A program made the position numbers and the translations under genes. From NCBI RefSeq assembly GCF_001945395.1, contig NZ_MSXV01000060.1, forward strand, positions 21,506 to 72,809: a DNA stretch of 51,304 nucleotides, written 5' to 3'. Below, piece by piece: positions 7,730 through 16,511 of this stretch (the stretch's first letter is position 1; each line of letters begins with the position of its first letter). This DNA comes from Pseudomonas sp. PA15(2017). Lineage in GTDB: Bacteria > Pseudomonadota > Gammaproteobacteria > Pseudomonadales > Pseudomonadaceae. The notes beneath the pieces are model-generated. The model searched no databases. It was not told the DNA's origin and saw nothing but the letters and a program-made list of their open reading frames with translations.

Positions 7730-8593
7730 ATGCTTTTTGCCGAGCTCAAGTCGTTCCACATGGTTGCGCGTCTGGGCAGTATCACCCAGGCGGCCAAGAA
7801 GCTTGGCCTCAGCCAGCCTACGGTGACGAGCCAGATTCGTAACCTGGAAGCCCAGTATGGCGTCGAGCTGTTCTATCGCGGTGGGCGGCGGTTCGCTCTG
7901 AGTGAAGAGGGCGCGCGTCTGCTGCCGATGGTCAAGAGCCTGCTGCAGCAGGAGGCGGATATCGAGTTCAACCTGCGCAATGGTGGGCAGTTGCAGGGTA
8001 GCCTGCGCATAGCCGCCACCGCCCCTTATTATGTGCTCGAGCTGGTCAGACGCTTTCGCGAGCGCCTGCCGCCGATTCAGGTGATGCTGGAAACCGGCAA
8101 CTCGCTGCAGGTGATCGAGGCGTTGGAGGAGTACCGGGTCGATCTGGCCGCCTCTTCGCAACTGGAAGAGGACTCACGCTTCACCCGCCTGCGACTTGGC
8201 GAGGATCCGCTGGTGCTGGCCGTACACCGCAGCCATATGCTGGCCAATCACAGATCTTTGCCGCCCTCGGCATTGGCCGGGCATTGCCTGTTGATGCGCG
8301 AGGTGGGCTCGATCACACGTCAGCTCACCGAGCAGATGCTGCGCCAGGCTGGTGTCGCCCCTGGCGTGCTCCTGGAGATCGGCAGCCGCGAATCGATCCG
8401 CGAGGCGGTGCTGCGCAATATCGGTATCACGGTCATCGCCCGTCACGAGGTGCCGGACCACCCCGATTTGCGCGTCATCACCCTGGACGGCGCGCCGCTG
8501 ATTCCGGAGTACCTCTACTGCCTGCGTGAACGCCGGCAGGCGCGCCTGCCGGCGGCTTTCCTGGCCATCGCCCGGGAATGTACTGAGGCCTGA
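7730..8593 (+). CDS. LysR-family regulator of the phosphonate cluster
   Basis: A 287-residue LysR-type regulator. An N-terminal winged helix-turn-helix (ELKSFHMVARLGSITQAAKK, then LSQPTVTSQIRNLE) is followed by a two-lobed co-inducer-binding domain. The start at 7730 places the helix-turn-helix at the usual distance from the N-terminus, although there is no strong Shine-Dalgarno sequence. It is 121 bases upstream of, and in the same direction as, the 2-aminoethylphosphonate transport and degradation genes. It is therefore very likely their activator, responding to 2-aminoethylphosphonate or a product. The ligand is inferred from context only. Confidence 0.85.
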   Translation: MLFAELKSFHMVARLGSITQAAKKLGLSQPTVTSQIRNLEAQYGVELFYRGGRRFALSEEGARLLPMVKSLLQQEADIEFNLRNGGQLQGSLRIAATAPYYVLELVRRFRERLPPIQVMLETGNSLQVIEALEEYRVDLAASSQLEEDSRFTRLRLGEDPLVLAVHRSHMLANHRSLPPSALAGHCLLMREVGSITRQLTEQMLRQAGVAPGVLLEIGSRESIREAVLRNIGITVIARHEVPDHPDLRVITLDGAPLIPEYLYCLRERRQARLPAAFLAIARECTEA

Positions 8594-8619
8594 GCAGGGC
8601 CAGCCTGCACAAAAACGCT

Positions 8620-8677
8620 GATACCACTATCGGTAACTTTTGCCCAACTGCCATAAAGGCTTCGCACGCCGATACCA
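8620..8677 (+). promoter_or_regulatory. Candidate LysR-regulated promoter region with GATACCA direct repeats
   Basis: The 121-bp gap between the regulator gene and the ATPase gene has GATACCA at 8620-8626 and again at 8671-8677. The first copy belongs to a small dyad (TACC-N6-GGTA, 8622-8635). This could be the regulator's binding site. No firm -35/-10 is assigned. Confidence 0.25.
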
Positions 8678-8685
8678 AGATGACG

Positions 8686-8705
8686 CTCGTTCGATTCCAA
8701 ACGAG
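8686..8705 (+). promoter_or_regulatory. Inverted repeat overlapping the ribosome binding site of the ATPase gene
   Basis: CTCGTT and AACGAG arms are separated by eight bases and end nine bases before the ATG at 8715. The right arm overlaps the likely Shine-Dalgarno sequence (AACGAGG), so in RNA the hairpin would occlude it. Confidence 0.3.
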
Positions 8706-8714
8706 GTTCTTGGC

Positions 8715-9755
8715 ATGGCTACCGTCGACCTGCAAATACGCGGCATTCACAAAGGCTTCGGCACCTTCAAGGCGCTCGATGGCGTATCACTGGATGTCGA
8801 AGCCGGCGAACTGGTCTGCCTGCTCGGGCCGTCCGGTTGCGGCAAGACCACTCTGCTGCGCTGCATCGCCGGCCTGGAGCGTCAGGAGCAGGGGAGTCTG
8901 CACTTCGCCGGGCGAGACGTCTCCACACTGCCGCCACAGACCCGGGATTACGGCATCCTGTTCCAGTCCTACGCGCTGTTTCCCAACCTGACGGTCACCC
9001 AGAACGTCGCCTATGGCCTGTCCGGCCGCGGACGTGACGAGGTGCGCCGGCGTGTCGACGAGATGCTCGAGCTGGTCGGCCTGAGTGGCAGCGGACACAA
9101 GTATCCGGCACAGCTCTCCGGCGGCCAGCAGCAACGCGTGGCATTGGCCCGCGCCCTGGCACCGAGCCCTTCGCTGTTGTTGCTCGACGAGCCGATGTCG
9201 GCCCTCGATGCCCAGGTACGTGAGCACCTGTGCGGCGAGCTGCGCAGCCTGCAGCGCCAGCTCGGCATCACCACCCTGATGGTCACGCACAATCAGGAAG
9301 AAGCCATGCTGATGGCCGACCGCATCGCGGTGATGAATCAGGGGCGGATCGAGCAGTACGCTACCCCTCAGGCCATCTACAACGCGCCAGCGACACCTTT
9401 CGTCGCCCAATTCGTTGGCCAGGGCAACTGGTTGCCATTCGAGCGCGACGGCGCCCATGCCCGTGTCGGGCAATTGAGCATACGCCTGGCCGACACCGCG
9501 CAAGGTGTTGGCGGCCGGCTATTCTGCCGGCCCGAAGCGATTCTGGTGAACCCCACGCTGGAGCAGGACAACCTGTTTGCGGCGCAACTGCACGAGCTGA
9601 CCTTTCTTGGCAACCGCTGCCGCGTCAGCTTCGAGCTGGACGCTCTGCCGGGCCATGCATTGTTGGCCGAAATAGCTCCCGAAGCCTTGCCCCATTTGCA
9701 TGGCAAGCAGATTCGCGTGGCCCTGCCGCCGCGAAGCTTGCAGGTGTTTGCCTGA
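8715..9755 (+). CDS. phnT2: 2-aminoethylphosphonate ABC transporter, ATP-binding protein
   Basis: A 346-residue ABC ATPase energising uptake of 2-aminoethylphosphonate. It has Walker A GPSGCGKTT (about residue 38), Q-loop FQSYALFPN, signature LSGGQQQRVALARAL, Walker B LLLLDEPMSALD, H-loop VTHNQEEA, and a C-terminal TOBE-like regulatory domain of about 100 residues as in the PotA/FbpC group. The start at 8715 (MATVDLQIRGI) gives the normal N-terminus. The frame can be extended to 8640, but those residues do not fit the family. Its stop overlaps the permease start. The substrate follows from the neighbouring phosphonoacetaldehyde hydrolase and matches the PhnS2-T2-U2 cluster type. Confidence 0.88.
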   Translation: MATVDLQIRGIHKGFGTFKALDGVSLDVEAGELVCLLGPSGCGKTTLLRCIAGLERQEQGSLHFAGRDVSTLPPQTRDYGILFQSYALFPNLTVTQNVAYGLSGRGRDEVRRRVDEMLELVGLSGSGHKYPAQLSGGQQQRVALARALAPSPSLLLLDEPMSALDAQVREHLCGELRSLQRQLGITTLMVTHNQEEAMLMADRIAVMNQGRIEQYATPQAIYNAPATPFVAQFVGQGNWLPFERDGAHARVGQLSIRLADTAQGVGGRLFCRPEAILVNPTLEQDNLFAAQLHELTFLGNRCRVSFELDALPGHALLAEIAPEALPHLHGKQIRVALPPRSLQVFA

Positions 9756-11463
9756 TGGAACAGGTCGCGATGATGGCGAGCACAGTGAGAAAGCAGCAGC
9801 GCTCGAGGGATCTGCCCGACCGGCTGTTCGTGCTGGGCGGCCAATGGTTGCTGCTGGCGCTGCTGATACTGGCCGTGCTGCTGCCCCTGCTGGCCATGCT
9901 CTGGCGTGGCCTGATGGGCGATCCGGGGCAGGGCGGTGGCCTGGCTGCAGCCGTAGAGCTGTTCGGCAGTGCCAATTTTCGCTGGCTGCTCGGCAACAGC
10001 CTCACCAGTGCGCTGGCCGTGGTGCTGATGGTGCTGCCCCTGGCTTACGGGTTCGCCTACGGTCTGCTGCGCACCTGCCTGCCGGGCAAAGCGCTGTGGC
10101 GGGGCATATCGCTACTGCCGCTGCTGGCACCTTCCATGCTGCCCGGCATCGCACTGATCTACCTGTTCGGCAATCAGGGCATGCTGCGTGACTGGATGCC
10201 CGGCAGCATCTACGGCTTCTGGGGCATCGTGCTGGGCCAGGCCATCTATACCTTTCCGCATGCGCTGATGGTCCTGCTCAGTGCTCTGGCGCTGGCCGAC
10301 GCACGCCTGTTCGATGCTGCTTCGAGCATGGGCGCCTCACCCTGGCGCGCCTTTCGCAGCATCACCTGGCCCGGGAGCCGACAAGGCGTATTCGCTGCTG
10401 GCTGCCTGGTGTTTACCCTGTGCATCACCGATTTCGGTGTGCCCGTGGTGGTCGGTGGCGACTACCAGGTGCTGGCGCTGGAAGCTTACAAGGCGGTACT
10501 CGGCCAGCAGCAGTTTGGCCGCGGCGCACTGATCGGGCTGTTCCTGCTGCTGCCGGCGCTATTCACCTTTGCGATCGACTTCTGGTTGCGTCGCCGTCAG
10601 CGCGATGCCATGGGGGGCGTGCCCAGGTCTATCACCCGCAGCCGAGCGCCAATCGCGACATGGCCTTTCTGTTGCTGGTTGTACTGGTGTGCGCGGCTCT
10701 GCTCGGCGTGTTCGGCATGGCGGTGTATTCGTCGCTGGTCAAGTTCTGGCCTTACGACCTGTCGTTGTCGCTGCACAACTACACCTTTTCGGAACTGCCC
10801 GGAGGCTGGCTGGCTTATCGCAACAGCCTGTTGCTGGCTACCGCCACGGCGTTGTTCGGCAGCCTGCTGATCTTCACCGGTAGCTACCTGCTGGAAAAGA
10901 CCCGCCAAACCGCGCTGACCCAGGCGCTGCGCCTGCTCTGTTTCATCCGCATGGCCGTGCCCGGCCTGGTGCTCGGACTCGGTTACGTCTTCTTCTTCAA
11001 CCTGCCGGCCAATCCGCTGCATGGGCTTTACGGCAGCCTGGCGCTGCTGGTGATGTGCACCGTGGCACATTTCCTGACCACCGCACAAATGACCGCAGCC
11101 AGCGCGCTGCGCCAACTGGATGGCGAGTTCGAGTCGGCCGCACTGTCGTTGAAGGTGCCGCTGCTGCGCCACTTCCTGCGGGTCACCGTGCCGGTCTGTC
11201 TGCCAGCGTTGCTCGACATCGTTCGCTATCTGTTCGTTTCGGCGATGACCACCGTCTCGGCGGTGATCTTTCTCTATAGCCCCGACAGCGTGGTGGCATC
11301 CGTCGCCGTGCTGAATATGGACGATGCCGGCAACGTTGGCGGCGCCGCCGCCATGTCGACCCTGATTCTTCTCACCTCCGCCGGCGTGTCGCTGCTGCTG
11401 GCCTGGGCTTCGCGCGGCTTGCTGCGGCGCTCCCAGGCCTGGCGGGCGGCCCCTGGCCTTTGA
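9755..11463 (+). pseudogene. phnU2: 2-aminoethylphosphonate ABC transporter, fused permease, frameshifted
   Basis: A long permease with two tandem binding-protein-dependent transport domains. The first half (from ATG 9755) reads MEQVAMM then several hydrophobic helices, and leaves the frame in a run of six G at 10612-10617. Adding one G joins it to the second half (RAQVYHPQPSANRDM then more helices, to the stop at 11463), giving about 569 residues, the usual length for this fused permease. Each half has an EAA-like loop (for example DARLFDAASSMGASPWRAF). As written, the protein stops at 10870 in an unrelated tail. Either a real phase-variable or inactivating slip, or a homopolymer sequencing error. 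Confidence 0.8.
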
Positions 11464-11481
11464 ACATTCGGAGCACTGTCA

Positions 11482-12309
11482 ATGCACTACAAGCATCCCG
11501 ATCATCTGCAAGCCGTCATCCTCGACTGGGCGGGTACCGTGGTCGATTTCGGCTCCTTCGCACCGACGCGCATCTTTGTCGAGGCGTTCGCCGAGTTCGA
11601 CGTGACCATCAGCCTGGCTGAGGCGCGTGGCCCCATGGGCATGGGCAAGTGGGATCACATCCGCACCCTGTGCGACCAGCCGGCGGTCGCCGAGCGTTTC
11701 CAGGCGCGCTTCGGGCGCTTGCCGACCGATACCGACGTGACCGCCATCTACAAACGCTTCATGCCTCTGCAGATCGCCAAGGTCGGTGAGTATTCGGCGC
11801 TCATTCCCGGTGCCCTGGAGGTGGTGCATAACCTGCGCGACCAAGGCCTGAAGATCGGCAGCTGCTCGGGCTATCCGAGGGTGGTCATGCAACAGGTCGT
11901 CGAGCTGGCGGCAGTGGCAGGTTACTGCCCTGATCATGTGGTTGCCACCGACGAAGTACCGAAGGGGCGGCCAAGCCCTGCCCAGGCGCTGGCCAATGTG
12001 ATCGCGCTGGGCCTCGACGACGTGGCCGCCTGCGTCAAGGTCGATGACACCGAACCGGGCATTCTCGAGGGCCGTGCGGCCGGCATGTGGACGGTGGCGC
12101 TGCGCTTTTCCGGCAATTTTCTGGGCCTCACCTGGGCGCAATACCAGGCGCTGTCCAGCGAGCACCTGGACATCGAGCGTCAGCGCATCGATGCCCTGTT
12201 CGCCGACAGCCGCCCGCATTACCTGATCGACACCCTGGCCGATCTGCCACCGATCATCACGGCCATCAACGCTCGTCTGGCTCGGGGCGAAAGCCCCCAA
12301 GGCTGCTGA
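11482..12309 (+). CDS. phnX: Phosphonoacetaldehyde hydrolase (phosphonatase)
   Basis: A 275-residue HAD-superfamily enzyme that cleaves the C-P bond of phosphonoacetaldehyde to acetaldehyde and phosphate. The first motif DWAGTVVD (about residues 15-22) carries the nucleophilic Asp and the Ala-Gly variant typical of phosphonatases. MGMGKWDHIR in the cap provides the Schiff-base lysine. S-CSGYPR and TDEVPKGRP, then VDDTEPG, supply the other HAD motifs. It starts 19 bases after the permease with GGAG upstream. It is the defining enzyme of the cluster and shows that the transported substrate is converted to phosphonoacetaldehyde. Confidence 0.95.
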   Translation: MHYKHPDHLQAVILDWAGTVVDFGSFAPTRIFVEAFAEFDVTISLAEARGPMGMGKWDHIRTLCDQPAVAERFQARFGRLPTDTDVTAIYKRFMPLQIAKVGEYSALIPGALEVVHNLRDQGLKIGSCSGYPRVVMQQVVELAAVAGYCPDHVVATDEVPKGRPSPAQALANVIALGLDDVAACVKVDDTEPGILEGRAAGMWTVALRFSGNFLGLTWAQYQALSSEHLDIERQRIDALFADSRPHYLIDTLADLPPIITAINARLARGESPQGC

Positions 12310-12359
12310 GCCTTTCTGAGCGATTCTCACGCCCATTCTTCGTACACAGGAACCACGCC

Positions 12360-13379
12360 ATGTTCAAGCGCATCGCCCTTGCCGCCGGTCTGCTCACCGC
12401 CGGCGCCCTGCATGCCCAGGCTGCCACCGAGCTGACCGTCTACAGTGCCCTGGAAGTCGAGCAGCTCAAGCCTTACCAGCAGGCGTTCGAGAAGCGTCAT
12501 CCCGACATTCGCATCAAGTGGGTCCGCGATTCCACCGGGATCGTCACCGCCAAGCTGCTGGCCGAGAAGAACCGCCCGCAGGCTGACGTGGTCTGGGGGC
12601 TGGCGGGTTCCAGCCTGGCCATTCTCAAGCAGCAGGGCATGCTCGAAGCCTATGCGCCGGCCGAACTGGACAAGATCGGCCGCAATTACCGCGACAGCGA
12701 CAATCCGCCTTCCTGGGTGGGCATGGACGTATGGGCCGCAAGCATCTGCTTCAACACCATCGAGGCCGAGAAGCAGGGCCTGCCAAAGCCGACCAAGTGG
12801 CAAGACCTGACCGATCCGGTTTACCAGGGCAAGATCGTCATGCCCAACCCAGCCTCTTCCGGTACCGGCTACCTGGACGTCAGCGCCTGGCTGCAGATCT
12901 TCGGCGAAGACGGTGGTTGGGCCTACATGGACAAGCTGCACCAGAACATCGGCCAATACACCCATTCCGGCTCCAAACCCTGCAAGCAGGCGGCCGCCGG
13001 TGAGTTTCCCATCGGCATCTCCTTCGAGTACCCGGCCATTCAGCTCAAGCGCAAGGGTGCGCCGCTGGCCATCGTGCTACCCAAGGAGGGCCTGGGTTGG
13101 GAGATCGAAGCGAGCGCGATCATCAAGGGTACCGCGCATCTGGAGGCGGCCAGAAAGCTTGCCGACTTCGCCGCCAGCCGCGAAGCCATGGAGCTGTACA
13201 AGGCCAACTTCGCCGTACTCGCCCAGCCGGGCATCGCCGAGCGTTTTCAGGAGCTGCCGGCCGACTATGAACAACGGCTGATCAACAACGATTTCGACTG
13301 GGCCTCGGATAACCGCGAGCGGATTCTCGCCGAGTGGCGCAAGCGCTATGACGGCAAGTCCGAGCCGGTCAGCCAGTGA
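12360..13379 (+). CDS. phnS2: 2-aminoethylphosphonate ABC transporter, periplasmic binding protein
   Basis: A 339-residue solute-binding protein with a clear signal peptide (MFKRIALAAGLLTAGALHAQA, cleavage near residue 21). The mature start TELTVYSALE and the ADVVWGLAGSS and PNPASSGTGYLD stretches are typical of the iron/putrescine/phosphonate-type binding proteins. It delivers the substrate to the permease and ATPase encoded upstream. The ATG at 12360 begins the signal peptide; upstream codons in frame do not fit. The assigned ligand rests on the cluster context. Confidence 0.88.
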   Translation: MFKRIALAAGLLTAGALHAQAATELTVYSALEVEQLKPYQQAFEKRHPDIRIKWVRDSTGIVTAKLLAEKNRPQADVVWGLAGSSLAILKQQGMLEAYAPAELDKIGRNYRDSDNPPSWVGMDVWAASICFNTIEAEKQGLPKPTKWQDLTDPVYQGKIVMPNPASSGTGYLDVSAWLQIFGEDGGWAYMDKLHQNIGQYTHSGSKPCKQAAAGEFPIGISFEYPAIQLKRKGAPLAIVLPKEGLGWEIEASAIIKGTAHLEAARKLADFAASREAMELYKANFAVLAQPGIAERFQELPADYEQRLINNDFDWASDNRERILAEWRKRYDGKSEPVSQ

Positions 13380-13443
13380 GCCAGGTGTCATCCAACGCAA
13401 TCCGCTGGCCGCTCTGGCCACTTTCCGTCACGAGGAGTTTTCC

Positions 13444-14601
13444 ATGAGTCAGCACGACTGTGACCTGCTGATCGTAGGGGCCGGCATACTGGGCCTTGCA
13501 CATGCCTGGGCGGGCGCTCGGCGCGGCCTCAAGGTTCACGTGTTCGAACGTAGCAGCGCGCCTCTGGGCGCATCCATTCGCAATTTCGGACAGGCCCTGG
13601 TAAGCGGCCAGGCGCCTGGTCCGATGCTCGACCTGGCGCGCCAGTCCCATGGCCTATGGGCGCAGCTGGGCAGGGGCGCTGGGCTGGCGATGAAGCAGCA
13701 GGGCTCTCTGCTGTTCGCCCGTACCGAAGCCGAAGAGGCCATGCTGGAGGCCTTCTGCGCCGGACGCGGCCAGGCCCTCGGTTACCGCACCGAACTGCTG
13801 CGCGGTGCGGCCCTCGACAGCCTTTATGACGGTCGCTTCGCCCACCACCGCGCCGCCCTGCACGGCCTGGACGACCAGCAGCTGTTCTCCCGGGAAGCGC
13901 TGCCACAGATCATCGACTACCTGGCTGGCCAGGGCGTCGAATTCCACTTTTCGACCCTGGTGCGCGACGTCGAGCCTGGTACTGCCCTGACCACCGCGGG
14001 ACGCTTCACGGCCCGGCACATCGTGGTCTGTTCCGGTCACGATTATCAGACGCTGCTGGCCGAGCAGATGGCCAGGTTGCAGCCGTCGGTGTGCCGCCTG
14101 CAGATGCTGCGAGCGCGTCTGGTGCAGCCGTTGGACTTGCAGCACGCCGTGCTCACGGGACTGAGCTGCGTGCATTACGGTGCGTTCAGCGACCTGCCCG
14201 AGGCCGAAGCGATTCGTGCCGAAATCAGAAGCACCAACCCGCTGCTGGAAGCGTGCGGCGTGCATCTGCTGATCAGCCCGACGCCCTACGGCGAACTGAT
14301 CATCGGTGATTCCCATGATTACGGCAGCGATGCAGCACCTTTCAATGAAGAGCGCGTGGACGAGCTGCTTATCGAGCTGGCCGAGCATACCCTGGGCGGG
14401 CGGCTGCAGGTGCGCGAACGCTGGCAAGGTGTATATGGCGCCCGGGGCCCTGGGCCATTCAGCGTGACGCGGGTCGCCGAGGGGCTGACTGCCGTGCTGA
14501 TGCACACCGGGCTGGGCATGAGCGTGGGGCTGGGCCTTGGCGAGCGAACCGTCGCCGCCTTGCTGGGCGAGGGTGAGTGGCCGGAGGCACGTCAGGCCTA
14601 G
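13444..14601 (+). CDS. FAD-dependent amine oxidase of the phosphonate cluster (TIGR03364 type)
   Basis: A 385-residue D-amino-acid-oxidase-fold flavoprotein. The Rossmann FAD motif is DLLIVGAGILGLAHAW near the N-terminus, followed by RNFGQALVSGQ and a C-terminal FAD-contact segment with HTGLGMSVGLGLGE. This family is found next to phnX in phosphonate clusters, and some members have been reported to oxidise 2-aminoethylphosphonate and its N-methyl derivatives. In this window there is no PhnW transaminase, so the oxidase is the most likely source of phosphonoacetaldehyde for PhnX. It is last in the operon. Its actual substrate (free or N-methylated amine) is not decided by the sequence. Confidence 0.82.
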   Translation: MSQHDCDLLIVGAGILGLAHAWAGARRGLKVHVFERSSAPLGASIRNFGQALVSGQAPGPMLDLARQSHGLWAQLGRGAGLAMKQQGSLLFARTEAEEAMLEAFCAGRGQALGYRTELLRGAALDSLYDGRFAHHRAALHGLDDQQLFSREALPQIIDYLAGQGVEFHFSTLVRDVEPGTALTTAGRFTARHIVVCSGHDYQTLLAEQMARLQPSVCRLQMLRARLVQPLDLQHAVLTGLSCVHYGAFSDLPEAEAIRAEIRSTNPLLEACGVHLLISPTPYGELIIGDSHDYGSDAAPFNEERVDELLIELAEHTLGGRLQVRERWQGVYGARGPGPFSVTRVAEGLTAVLMHTGLGMSVGLGLGERTVAALLGEGEWPEARQA

Positions 14602-14781
14602 ACACGGCAGGGGACGTGCGCGAGGCCTGCGAGCAGCCGGTTTGCGGCCAGCGGGAAGTGCCCCTCACCCGGGCGCCCCGCGAGATGTGTTCACGCCGGT
14701 GGAGCCTCGTTTTACCGGCGCTCGCAACCCCTATGACCGCAGCTGACCGGCCTGCTGGCAGGTTGAGAAGCGGGCTGTACC

Positions 14782-15432
14782 CTAGCGTTTGTTCAGCCGC
14801 TGCGCCAACCGATCCCCACCCAACTGAATGAAGCTGACCAGCACCACCAGCACGACGATCACCGTCAGCATCACCTGCGTATCGAAGCGCTGGTAACCGT
14901 AGCGGTAGGCCAGATCGCCCAGGCCGCCGGCGCCGATGGCGCCCGCCATGGCCGAGGAGTTGATCATGGTGACCAGGGTGATGGTGAAGCCGCCGACGAT
15001 GCCGGGCAGGGCTTCGGGCAGCAGTACGTGCCAGACGATATGCCGGCGGCGGCAGCCCATGGCCTGGGCGGCTTCGATCAGGCCGTGGTCGACTTCGCGC
15101 AGGCTGACTTCGGCGATGCGTGCAAAGAACGGCGTAGCGGCGATGGTCAGCGGCACCACGGCGGCCCAGACGCCATAGGTGGTGCCGACCACCAGGCGGG
15201 TGAAGGGAATCAGCGCGACCATCAGGATCAGGAAGGGGATGGAGCGGAACAGGTTGACGATGGCGCCGAGCACGCGGTTCAGCCGCGGCGCCTCGAAGAT
15301 ACCGCCGCGGCTGCTGGTGACCAGAAATACCGCGAGTGGAATGCCGGCCAGCAAGGCCAGCAGGGAGGACACACCGACCATCAGCAGGGTGTCGAGCAGG
15401 CTTTGCCACAGGCGTTCAAACAGCAGCGACAT
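14782..15432 (-). CDS. metI: Methionine-type ABC transporter permease
   Basis: A 216-residue inner-membrane permease with five or so helices and the loop EAAQAMGCRRRHIVWHVLLPEALPG that contacts the ATPase. The start at 15432 (MSLLFERLW) has GGAGG nine bases upstream. An alternative ATG at 15450 lacks one. It overlaps the end of the ATPase gene by 17 bases. It is the last gene of the sulfur operon, where it probably works with the two upstream genes in uptake of methionine or an oxidised organosulfur compound rather than housekeeping methionine transport. Confidence 0.88.
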   Translation of the reverse strand: MSLLFERLWQSLLDTLLMVGVSSLLALLAGIPLAVFLVTSSRGGIFEAPRLNRVLGAIVNLFRSIPFLILMVALIPFTRLVVGTTYGVWAAVVPLTIAATPFFARIAEVSLREVDHGLIEAAQAMGCRRRHIVWHVLLPEALPGIVGGFTITLVTMINSSAMAGAIGAGGLGDLAYRYGYQRFDTQVMLTVIVVLVVLVSFIQLGGDRLAQRLNKR

Positions 15433-16510
15433 AACCCAGTACCTCCACATGGTCGGCCAGCGTGCGGGCGTTTTCGATCAGCGTTGCATGGCCGAGTGCT
15501 GAGGGGCCGACGGACAGGATCAGGTGGCCCACGGCGTGACCCTGGATCTGTTCCAGGCTGGCGTCGAGCAGCGTGGCGCGGCCGCCCAGGGCAGCGCCGA
15601 GTGCCGGCAAATCCGGCTCAAGGCCGGTGCCGGCGAAGTGCAGGCGCAGCACCAGGTCGTCGTGCTCGCCGGGTGAGCGGTGCAGACGCTGTTGCAGGCT
15701 CGCCGGCAAGGCATGTTGCAGCGGCGCCAGCAGGGTGCGGGTGACTTCATGGCCTGGCGCGCCGAACACCTGCCAGACCGGGCCTTGTTCGACCACTTCA
15801 CCGCGTTCCAGCACCACCACGCGGTCGCAAATCTCGCGGATCACCGCCATCTCGTGGGTGATCAGCACCACGGTCAGGCCCAGGCGCCGGTTGATCTCGC
15901 GCAGCAGGCCGAGGATCGCCTGGGTGGTTTCCGGATCCAGGGCACTGGTGGCTTCGTCGCAGAGCAGAACCTGCGGGTCGTGCACCAGAGCACGGGCGAT
16001 GCCTACCCGCTGCTTCTGCCCGCCGGAGAGCTGCGCCGGATAGGCGCCATGCTTGTCCTCGAGGCCGACCAGTTCGAGCAGTTCGCGTACCTTGCGCTGG
16101 CGGATTTCGCGCGGCACGCCGGCGACCTTGAGCGGCAGCTCGACGTTCTGCCACACGGTCTTGGCGGACATCAGGTTGAAGTGCTGGAAGATCATGCCGA
16201 TGCGGCGGCGCAGCGCCACCAGGGCGTCGTCGTCGTAGCTGGCGATATCGCTGCCGTCGATCAGCACTCGGCCGCTGCTGGGTTGTTCCAGGCGATTGAT
16301 GGTGCGCAGCAGCGACGATTTGCCCGCGCCACTGCGGCCAATGATGCCGAACACTTCGCCGCGTTCGATCGACAACTCGATGTCGTGCAGCGCCTGCACC
16401 GGGCCCTGCGCGCTTTCGTAGGTCTTGCCCAGGTGTTCGAAGCGCAGGTGCGCCTGGGCGATGCGGCTGGCTGCGGCGGCTTGCTGCAGGTGGGGGTCGA
16501 AGCCGCTCAT
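15416..16510 (-). CDS. metN: Methionine-type ABC transporter ATP-binding protein
   Basis: A 364-residue ABC ATPase. Walker A GRSGAGKSS, signature LSGGQKQRVGIARAL, Walker B VLLCDEATSALDPET and H-loop ITHEMAVI are all intact. The last 90 residues form a NIL domain, the methionine-sensing regulatory domain characteristic of MetN. The start at 16510 lies one base after the stop of the binding-protein gene. The first 20 residues (MSGFDPHLQQAAAASR) are longer than usual, but no better start is seen. Confidence 0.9.
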   Translation of the reverse strand: MSGFDPHLQQAAAASRIAQAHLRFEHLGKTYESAQGPVQALHDIELSIERGEVFGIIGRSGAGKSSLLRTINRLEQPSSGRVLIDGSDIASYDDDALVALRRRIGMIFQHFNLMSAKTVWQNVELPLKVAGVPREIRQRKVRELLELVGLEDKHGAYPAQLSGGQKQRVGIARALVHDPQVLLCDEATSALDPETTQAILGLLREINRRLGLTVVLITHEMAVIREICDRVVVLERGEVVEQGPVWQVFGAPGHEVTRTLLAPLQHALPASLQQRLHRSPGEHDDLVLRLHFAGTGLEPDLPALGAALGGRATLLDASLEQIQGHAVGHLILSVGPSALGHATLIENARTLADHVEVLGYVAAV

Positions 16511-16511
16511 G

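Noticed and set aside
14602..14781. Small plus-strand frames between the amine oxidase and metI
   Set aside because: No ribosome binding site or family resemblance; probably only the convergent 3' region of two operons.
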